Assembly (NCBI RefSeq): GCF_945956965.1
Contig: NZ_CAMFJS010000001.1
Span: 248,001-312,000 of the forward strand
Direction of reading: 5' to 3'
Origin: an uncultured Roseateles sp.
GTDB taxonomy: Bacteria; Pseudomonadota; Gammaproteobacteria; Burkholderiales; Burkholderiaceae_C
Length of the DNA stretch: 64,000 nt
Shown here: one piece after another, positions 56,889 to 64,000 of the stretch
Numbering within the stretch: the first letter of the stretch is position 1
Layout of the letters: every line of letters starts with the position of its first letter
Notes under the pieces: model-generated
Seen by the model: the letters and a program-made list of their open reading frames with translations, nothing else
Database searches by the model: none
Told to the model about the DNA's origin: nothing
Position numbers and translations under genes: made by a program

Positions 56889-57697
56889 TCGATCCCTTGC
56901 TGCTGGTCGAACTATTGGCCCTGGGCCTGGTCTCGGGTTTTCTGGCCGGCTTGCTAGGCATTGGCGGCGGCATGCTGATGGTGCCCTGGTTGACCTGGAT
57001 TTTGTCCCAGCGCGGCGTGGAGGCCGGCATGTCGGTGAAGATGGCCATCGCCACCTCCATGGCGACCATCATGTTCACTTCGCTGTCGAGCGTGCGCGCG
57101 CATCACAAGCGCGGGGCCGTGCGCTGGGATTTAGTGCGCGGCCTGGCGCCCGGCATCTTGCTAGGCGGACTGCTTGGCGGGGCGGGCATATTCGCCCTGC
57201 TCAAGGGTCGTTCGCTAGCCCTGGTGTTCGCGGCCTTCGTAGGCTTTTCGGCCTTCCAGATGCTGCGCAATAAAAAGCCCAAGCCCAGCCGCGAGATGCC
57301 GGGCACCCTGGCCCAGATCGGCGTGGGCACCGGCATTGGCACTTTGTCGGGCTTGGTGGGCGCAGGCGGCGGCTTTGTCTCGGTCCCTTTCATGACTTGG
57401 TGCAATGTGGCCATGCATCAAGCTGTGGCCACCAGCGCTGCGCTGGGTTTTCCGATCGCATTGGCCAACACGGTGGGCTATATGGTCAGCGGTTGGCGCC
57501 TACCCAGCGCACTGCCTGGCGCTTTGGGCTATCTCTATTTGCCGGCCTTGCTGGTGATTGCCACGGCCAGCGTCAGCATGGCGCCGCTGGGGGCGCGGGC
57601 CGCGCACGCCATGAATGTGCAGCAACTCAAACGCGCGTTTGCCGGCCTGCTCATCCTGCTGGCGAGCTATATGCTCTACAAAGGCCTGCAAGCCTAA
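56885..57697 (+). CDS. TauE/SafE (TSUP) family membrane permease
   Basis: A 270-residue protein with about eight transmembrane helices in two repeated halves. Each half begins with a glycine-rich motif: GLLGIGGGMLMVPWL near residue 25 and GLVGAGGGFVSVPFM near 157. The family exports or imports sulfite, sulfoacetate or related organosulfur anions; the substrate here is unknown. The ATG at 56885 overlaps the EVE gene stop. An earlier in-frame start at 56876 is less likely. Confidence 0.87.
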   Translation: MIDPLLLVELLALGLVSGFLAGLLGIGGGMLMVPWLTWILSQRGVEAGMSVKMAIATSMATIMFTSLSSVRAHHKRGAVRWDLVRGLAPGILLGGLLGGAGIFALLKGRSLALVFAAFVGFSAFQMLRNKKPKPSREMPGTLAQIGVGTGIGTLSGLVGAGGGFVSVPFMTWCNVAMHQAVATSAALGFPIALANTVGYMVSGWRLPSALPGALGYLYLPALLVIATASVSMAPLGARAAHAMNVQQLKRAFAGLLILLASYMLYKGLQA

Positions 57698-57704
57698 AAA
57701 GCAA

Positions 57705-58727
57705 TCAAGCCTCGAATGGAATCGAGGCCAGGACCACCTGATTGCCGCCGCGGCGCTGCGCTTCAGCCACAGCCGCCTCGCTGGCGGCCTGCAACTCCTC
57801 CTTCTTGGAGGCCGTGTGCGGGAAGCTGGACACGCCCATGGACAGCGACAAGCCCATATCAAGACCATTGCTCACAATGATCTGTGTGGCACATTGGCGC
57901 CGCAACTGCTCCATCCGCGCATGGGCTGTGGCCAGCCCCACGCCCGAAAGCAAGACCGCAAACTGCGTCTCGCCGATACGGCATGCCGCATCCATGGCGC
58001 GGGTGTTCGCACGCAGCATCCGCCCCATGCCTTCAAGCAAGCGCTCATTGGCATCCGCGCTAACCTGTTGCACATTGGCCGGCAGAGGATCCAAGGCAAT
58101 GATGACCAACGCGAACTCGCGGTGCTCGCGCGTGGAGAGGTCAATTTCGCGCAAAAGCTGATCGTCAAATTGGGCACGCAGGTAAAGACCCGACAGATCA
58201 TCCCGGCCACTGCCCTGCTGCAACTCGCGCCGCACCTGTTCGAGACTTTTTTGCTGCTGCTCAATCTGCAACAAGGCGCGCTGCAAATGCGCTTCGCGGT
58301 GGCGCTCCTCGGTGCGCTCATGCCATACCGACAGCAAAAAGTCTTTGCTCAAGGCGATACGGGTGACGGTGAACTCCCGCCGGCGACCGCCCAACTCCAA
58401 GCGGTGCTCACTGACCACCACCGACTGCTGCGCCGTCACCGCTTGTTCCACCCGGCGAATGCTCACGGCCTCTTCGCCGCGCATCAAGTCACTGTCATTG
58501 CAGCCGACCAAACTGGCCTGTGCGAACATTTGCGCCAATCCTGCACTGGCAAAAACATAACGCCCTGTCACCAGTGACTTGACGGCCGCAAAATTATTCA
58601 AGGGCTCGATCAAGCCAACCCAAGCAGCGGCGGCGCCCTGAGCCAGTTCGGCATGCTCGCCGAGCCATTGCTGCAGGCTGCCCGGCGGGGGCGAAGTGTC
58701 ATCGCGCGAAAGGGCTGAAATGTCCAT
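57705..58727 (-). CDS. PAS plus degenerate GGDEF protein with intact I-site
   Basis: About 340 residues. A PAS-like sensory domain (about 32-140) is joined by a coiled-coil linker (140-172) to a GGDEF-fold domain (about 176-340, opening with DDLSGLYLRAQF). The active-site GGDEF is replaced by GETQF (252-256), so cyclase activity is not expected. The inhibitory-site motif RxxD (Arg243-Asp246) is at the canonical five-residue distance and complete, suggesting c-di-GMP binding. No membrane segment is present. The ATG at 58727 has GAGGA upstream; an in-frame ATG lies at 58748. Receptor function is inference. Confidence 0.78.
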   Translation of the reverse strand: MDISALSRDDTSPPPGSLQQWLGEHAELAQGAAAAWVGLIEPLNNFAAVKSLVTGRYVFASAGLAQMFAQASLVGCNDSDLMRGEEAVSIRRVEQAVTAQQSVVVSEHRLELGGRRREFTVTRIALSKDFLLSVWHERTEERHREAHLQRALLQIEQQQKSLEQVRRELQQGSGRDDLSGLYLRAQFDDQLLREIDLSTREHREFALVIIALDPLPANVQQVSADANERLLEGMGRMLRANTRAMDAACRIGETQFAVLLSGVGLATAHARMEQLRRQCATQIIVSNGLDMGLSLSMGVSSFPHTASKKEELQAASEAAVAEAQRRGGNQVVLASIPFEA

Positions 58728-59094
58728 GAATCCTCGAAAATTAGCCATGACAAACAAGTAGCCCTGCGGCAGCACCACACATCAGCAACCAACGCAGATC
58801 ACAACACAGCGAATGTAGACGGGCTCTCCTTGCCTGATCAAGAGACAAGGCGCTGTGGCGCGCACTTCCCCCCTAAGTTGGCACTGCCAAGAATGGTACC
58901 CACAAGATAGAACGTTAGCAGGCTAAAAAGCACAGCTTTTTACGCGTTTGACTGGCTTGTGGACCCGCAATCAAGGGGGATTTGCCCACTCTAGGCCAAG
59001 CCGAGCCCGCGCAAACAGCGAAGTGAGCTTTCGGCGGGACAATAGCAAGCCGCGCAACACGGGTTTGCGCGAACTGCCGGAAGAAATTTTGAAC
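58728..59094. other. Divergent intergenic region between the GGDEF-like and flavoprotein genes
   Basis: This 367-bp gap has no supported gene, although two in-frame extensions of its neighbours run into it. It contains a perfect inverted repeat TTGGCA-C-TGCCAA at 58878-58890, a possible operator. No strong promoter pair stands out by eye. Confidence 0.4.
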
Positions 59095-60306
59095 ATGCAA
59101 TTTGATTTGATCGTGGTTGGCGCAGGCGCGGCCGGCTTGTTTTGCGCCGGCATGGCGGGGCAGCGTGGCCAGCGCGTTTTGCTGATCGACCACGCCGAAA
59201 AGGTGGCGGAGAAGATCCGCATATCTGGTGGCGGGCGCTGCAACTTCACCAATCGCGATGTGGGACCGGGCAACTTTCTGTCCGACAACCCGAACTTCTG
59301 CCGCTCGGCCCTGGCTCGCTACAGCTCACAAGACTTCATCAGTCTGGTGCAAAAGCATGGCATTGCGTTTCACGAAAAGCACAAGGGCCAATTGTTTTGC
59401 GACGACTCGGCCGAGCAAATCATTGCCATGCTGTTGCGTGAATGCGAGTTGGGCAGCGTGCAACGCTGGCAGCCCTGCACCGTGGCCAGTGTCCAGCACA
59501 GTGCTGAGCGCGGCTTCGAGCTGGAAACCTCGCGCGGCCCGGTGCAGGCGCCACGCCTGGTTGTCGCCACAGGCGGCCTGCCGGTGCCCAAGATCGGCGC
59601 CAGCGACTGGGGCATGCGCTTGGCGCAACGCTTCGGACACAAGATTGTCGAGCCCCGCCCCGCCCTGGTGCCGCTGACTTTTGACGCCGAGGCTTGGGCG
59701 CCTTTCGCCAGCTTGTCGGGTTTGTCCCTCCCCGTCGCGGTCAGCACCGGCAAAGGCAAGGCCCAGGGTCGTTTTCTGGAAGATTTGCTGTTCACCCACC
59801 GCGGCTTGAGCGGCCCAGCCATTTTGCAGATCTCCAGCTTTTGGCAAGAAGGCCAGGCGCTGCGGATTGATCTAGCGCCAGAAACGGATTTGGGTGAGCA
59901 ACTGCAGGCCGCCAAGAGCGACTCCAAACGACAGCTCGGCAATGTGCTGGCTGGCCTGTTCCCGCAGCGTCTGGCACAAGCCTGGCTGGAACGCTTAGGG
60001 CTACAAGGCCAGCGGCCCATGCCGGAATGCAAGGACAAAGACCTGCAAACCCTGGCCACTCAGTTGCAAGCCTGGCAGCTCACGCCCAATGGCAGCGAGG
60101 GCTGGCGCAAGGCCGAAGTGATGCGCGGCGGGGTCGATACCCGCGAACTCAATTCCCAGAATATGGAGAGCAAACGGGTGCCTGGCCTCCACTTCATTGG
60201 CGAGGTGATGGATGTGACCGGCTGGCTGGGCGGCTATAACTTTCAATGGGCCTGGGCCAGTGCGGCGGCTTGTGCACGTTCACTGGAAGCAAATTTGTCA
60301 AATTGA
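59095..60306 (+). CDS. BaiN/HI0933-like FAD-dependent oxidoreductase
   Basis: A 403-residue flavoprotein. The dinucleotide-binding motif GAGAAGLFCAGMAG is at residues 9-22. The family signature ISGGGRCNFTN comes near 45, and the C-terminal block MRGGVDTRELNSQNMESK ... GEVMDVTGWLGGYNFQWAWASG-like ends with GGYNFQWAWAS. Members include the bile-acid reductase BaiN; most bacterial copies have unknown substrates. The ATG at 59095 is preceded by GGAAG; the longer frame to 58948 is unsupported. The rpsU promoter overlaps its last codons. Confidence 0.88.
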   Translation: MQFDLIVVGAGAAGLFCAGMAGQRGQRVLLIDHAEKVAEKIRISGGGRCNFTNRDVGPGNFLSDNPNFCRSALARYSSQDFISLVQKHGIAFHEKHKGQLFCDDSAEQIIAMLLRECELGSVQRWQPCTVASVQHSAERGFELETSRGPVQAPRLVVATGGLPVPKIGASDWGMRLAQRFGHKIVEPRPALVPLTFDAEAWAPFASLSGLSLPVAVSTGKGKAQGRFLEDLLFTHRGLSGPAILQISSFWQEGQALRIDLAPETDLGEQLQAAKSDSKRQLGNVLAGLFPQRLAQAWLERLGLQGQRPMPECKDKDLQTLATQLQAWQLTPNGSEGWRKAEVMRGGVDTRELNSQNMESKRVPGLHFIGEVMDVTGWLGGYNFQWAWASAAACARSLEANLSN

Positions 60307-60324
60307 TAAATTTCAGGCTACAAT
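60295..60324 (+). promoter_or_regulatory. Sigma-70 promoter of rpsU
   Basis: TTGTCA (60295-60300) and TACAAT (60319-60324) are separated by 18 nt. The -35 overlaps the end of the flavoprotein gene. The start near 60331 leaves a leader of about 170 nt before rpsU. Confidence 0.6.
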
Positions 60325-60500
60325 CTTCGTCTTTGCTGGCAAACCATGCGCGTCGATTCGCCACTGATCCAATTTAAATATTGGTTTGGTGCTGAGGCGG
60401 ATTTCCGGATAAGCCGTTTCAGACGCTTTTCAGAACGTAGTTCAATGTTCTAAAAAGTGACTGGCGAACACCGAGCGCTACTTGAAGGAATTACCTTTTC

Positions 60501-60713
60501 ATGACCACTATTCGCGTCAAAGAGAACGAGCCATTTGATGTGGCACTGCGCCGCTTCAAGCGCACTATCGAAAAACTGGGCTTGCTGACCGATCTGCGCG
60601 CCCGCGAGTTTTACGAGAAGCCCACGGCTGAGCGTAAGCGCAAGAAGGCTGCTGCCGTCAAGCGTCACTACAAGCGCGTGCGCAGCATGCAGCTGCCCAA
60701 GAAGCTGTACTGA
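60501..60713 (+). CDS. rpsU: 30S ribosomal protein S21
   Basis: A 70-residue basic protein with the S21 core ([18 protein letters not shown]) and a Lys/Arg-rich C-terminal half, of standard length. It takes part in translation initiation on the 30S subunit. GAAGGAAT lies upstream of the ATG. It has its own promoter and is followed by an intrinsic terminator, so it is probably mainly monocistronic; dnaG and rpoD are not adjacent. Confidence 0.97.
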
Positions 60714-60770
60714 TCCCTTCGATACTCGCAAGTTGCCCCGGCATCTTGCGAAGTTCAGAGATCTGCTAGA

Positions 60771-60810
60771 AAGAGCCCGCACAGGACGCTGTCGCGGGCT
60801 TTTTCTTTTA
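60771..60810 (+). terminator. Rho-independent terminator after rpsU
   Basis: AGCCCGC (60774-60780) pairs with GCGGGCT (60794-60800), extended by A-T/G-T pairs, and is followed by TTTTTCTTTT. It is 58 nt downstream of the rpsU stop. Confidence 0.85.
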
Positions 60811-60860
60811 CTCCCCCACCCTTTCCACCTATCACCTTCCCTCTCTGCCAAGGACTAGCC

Positions 60861-61307
60861 ATGAGCTTGAAAGACCGCATCACCGACGACATGAAGAACG
60901 CCATGCGCGCCAAGGAAGCCGACAAGCTGACCACCATCCGTGGCCTGCTGGCAGCCGTGAAGCAAAAGGAAGTGGATGAGCGTGTGGTGGTGGACGATGT
61001 GGCCTTGATCGCCATCGTCGACAAGCTGGTCAAGCAACGCAAGGATTCCATCACCCAATTCATCGCCGGTGGCCGCCAAGATTTGGCCGACAAGGAAGCC
61101 GCCGAGCTGAGCATCCTTGAAGCCTATCTGCCGCAACGCATGTCGGCCGAAGAAATCACGGCCGCCGTTGGCGCCATCGTGAGCGAGTTGGGCGCCAAGG
61201 GCCCGGCCGATATGGGCCGTGTGATGGCCGCAGTCAAGGCGCAGCTGGCAGGCAAGGCCGATATGGGCCTGGTGTCGGGCGCCGTCAAGCAAGCCCTCAG
61301 CAACTGA
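60861..61307 (+). CDS. GatB/YqeY domain protein
   Basis: A 148-residue all-helical protein of the YqeY family, related to the tail domain of GatB. It has the N-terminal RITDDMKNAMRAKEADKLTTIR stretch and a C-terminal MGRVMAAVKAQLAGKADM repeat-like helix pair near 113. It may act in tRNA-dependent transamidation, but no function is established. It usually sits next to rpsU, as here. Confidence 0.92.
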   Translation: MSLKDRITDDMKNAMRAKEADKLTTIRGLLAAVKQKEVDERVVVDDVALIAIVDKLVKQRKDSITQFIAGGRQDLADKEAAELSILEAYLPQRMSAEEITAAVGAIVSELGAKGPADMGRVMAAVKAQLAGKADMGLVSGAVKQALSN

Positions 61308-61332
61308 GTTCAAGCCAAGCGAGGTCTGCCCC

Positions 61333-61674
61333 ATGAGCCTACCTATCCAAGCCCTGACGCCTGAGCTGTGCGTGGCCCCGCAATTGGCGCCGCAAGCCAT
61401 GCAAGAAGCCGCAGACGCCGGCTTCAAGAGCGTGATCAACAATCGCCCTGATTTCGAGGGCGGCCCCGATCAGCCCACCAGCGCCGACATGGCCCAGGCC
61501 GCTGCGGCGGCGGGCCTCGCCTACCATCACCTGCCTGTGCAGGGCGGCTACCAGTCCCCGGAGGAAATCCAAGCCTTCCGCGAGCTGCTGGACAGCCTGC
61601 CCAAGCCGATTCTGGCTTTTTGCCGCTCGGGCGCGCGCTCAACGCGCCTGTTTGCCGCCGCCTCGGCACTCTGA
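61333..61674 (+). CDS. DUF442/Blh-like phosphatase (TIGR01244 family)
   Basis: A 113-residue protein with a dual-specificity-phosphatase-like fold. The signature loop CRSGARST lies near residue 97 (C-x4-R), preceded by VINNRPDFEG near 34. The family includes the N-terminal domain of beta-lactamase-hydrolase-like proteins and putative sulfur transferases. The natural substrate is unknown. It lies 25 bp after the YqeY gene and may be co-transcribed. Confidence 0.85.
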   Translation: MSLPIQALTPELCVAPQLAPQAMQEAADAGFKSVINNRPDFEGGPDQPTSADMAQAAAAAGLAYHHLPVQGGYQSPEEIQAFRELLDSLPKPILAFCRSGARSTRLFAAASAL

Positions 61675-61808
61675 TTCCTCGGTAGTTTCCCTGGATCAGC
61701 CGCGTTTTGCCCGGCAAGGGCAGCGCGCCTCGCTACAGTGACGCATCGGGCGCCTTGCGCCCTTCACTTTTTGTTGGTTTGGCACTTGCCGCCGGCAGAG
61801 GATGTGTC

Positions 61809-62413
61809 ATGAATGCCCTTCTTGCCCTTGCCCGGGCGATCGACCGACTCAGCGCCCGCTTTGGCCGCCTGGCCAGTTGGGCGGTGCTGCTGTCTTGCCT
61901 GATCAGCGCCGCCAATGCCCTGGTTCGCTATGGCTTTGACTACAGCGCCAACGCCTTCACCGAAATCCAGTGGTACCTCTTTGCTGCCTGCGTGATGCTG
62001 GGCGCGGCCGAGGTGCTCAAGCTCAACGAGCATGTGCGGGTGGACTTGCTCTACAGCCGCCTGTCCGGGCGCGGCAAGGTCTGGCTGGACTTATTGGGCC
62101 TGGTGTTTTTTCTGCTGCCCGTCATGGCTTACCTGGCCTGGCTGTCCGCAGATATGTTCTGGCTCAAGCTCAGCACCGGCATGCAGCCCGGCGATAGCGT
62201 GGCCAGCTTGGGCCTCGGGCCCTATCTGTGGAAGTTGCTCAGCAGCGGCGAAGTGTCAGCCAATGCCGGTGGACTGATCCGCTGGCCGGCTGCACTGCTG
62301 CTGCCGCTGGGCTTTGCACTCGTCGGCCTCCAAGGCCTGGCCGAGTTGATCAAGCGCATGGCCTGGCTGAACCATCGCCTAGAGATGGACATCCACTACG
62401 AACGGCCGCTGCA

Positions 62414-62417
<4 letters not shown>
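61809..62417 (+). CDS. TRAP transporter small permease (DctQ family)
   Basis: A 202-residue membrane protein with four predicted helices (about 18-38, 50-68, 90-112 and 155-180). The conserved FTEIQWYLFAACVMLGAAEVLKLNEHVRVDLL segment identifies DctQ. The insert around 120-150 is typical of the larger DctQ subgroup. The ATG at 61809 was chosen; the longer frame to 61707 lacks features. It overlaps the DctM gene (ATGA). The substrate-binding protein gene is not in the window. Confidence 0.9.
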
Positions 62418-63949
<1,532 letters not shown>

Positions 63950-64000
63950 GGCGAACCGGCTCCTTAACAATCAAGCTGGGCCGGCCGCGCCAACGCGATC

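Overview
The window is a contiguous stretch of a high-GC (roughly 60-65% by eye) betaproteobacterial chromosome. It most likely comes from Burkholderiales, and the Roseateles/Paucibacter/Mitsuaria side of that order is my best guess. The evidence is a 14-gene nuo operon preceded by tpiA, secG and a tRNA-Leu and followed by DUF2818 and Nudix genes, a complete isc cluster, an intracellular polyhydroxyalkanoate depolymerase, and 6S RNA directly downstream of zapA. I see no insertion sequences, prophage, integrases or CRISPR. This is mostly core genome with small accessory cassettes.

Layout. 1-5.4 kb: the 5' end of aroC, a CBS-pair protein, metY with an alpha/beta hydrolase, a MOFRL glycerate 2-kinase and a MipA-type outer-membrane protein. 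5.4-8.3 kb: the threonine-to-glycine pathway (SDR-type tdh plus kbl), divergent from an XRE-cupin regulator, with a perfect palindrome between them. 8.3-16 kb: a YihY/BrkB membrane protein, a DUF2069 protein coupled to an FAD-linked dehydrogenase, and an RND pump with its lipoprotein adaptor. 16-37.8 kb, all on the minus strand: rpsO-pnp, a quinone oxidoreductase, tpiA, secG, tRNA-Leu(GAG), nuoA-N, then DUF2818, Nudix and DUF1178. 38.2-45.4 kb: a small heat-shock protein, then iscR-iscS-iscU-iscA-hscB-hscA-fdx with tsaD at the 3' end. An IscR type-1-like site lies in front of iscR.

45.4-51.2 kb: uvrB, an aromatic/aspartate aminotransferase, phaZ and a coupled stand-alone RnfB-like ferredoxin. 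51.2-54.9 kb, minus strand: four overlapping genes for an ArnT-like transferase, a family 2 polyprenyl-phosphate glycosyltransferase, a GtrA protein and a ChbG/NaxD-type deacetylase. Together they look like a lipid A hexosamine-modification cassette of the Francisella FlmF2/NaxD/FlmK or Bordetella lgm kind. 55-60.3 kb: nth, a ZapB-like coiled coil, zapA, 6S RNA, an EVE-domain protein, a TauE/SafE-type permease, a PAS plus degenerate-GGDEF protein that keeps its I-site, and a BaiN-like flavoprotein. 60.5-64 kb: rpsU, a YqeY protein, a DUF442-like phosphatase and a DctQ-DctM TRAP permease pair.

Many junctions are translationally coupled (ATGA, GTGA, TGATG or TTGA overlaps). The most interesting items are the lipid A cassette, which sits between the rnfB-like gene and nth, and the degenerate GGDEF protein with an intact RxxD motif. 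Next come the regulatory architecture of tdh-kbl and isc, and the RNA elements (6S RNA, pnp leader, iscS-iscU hairpins).
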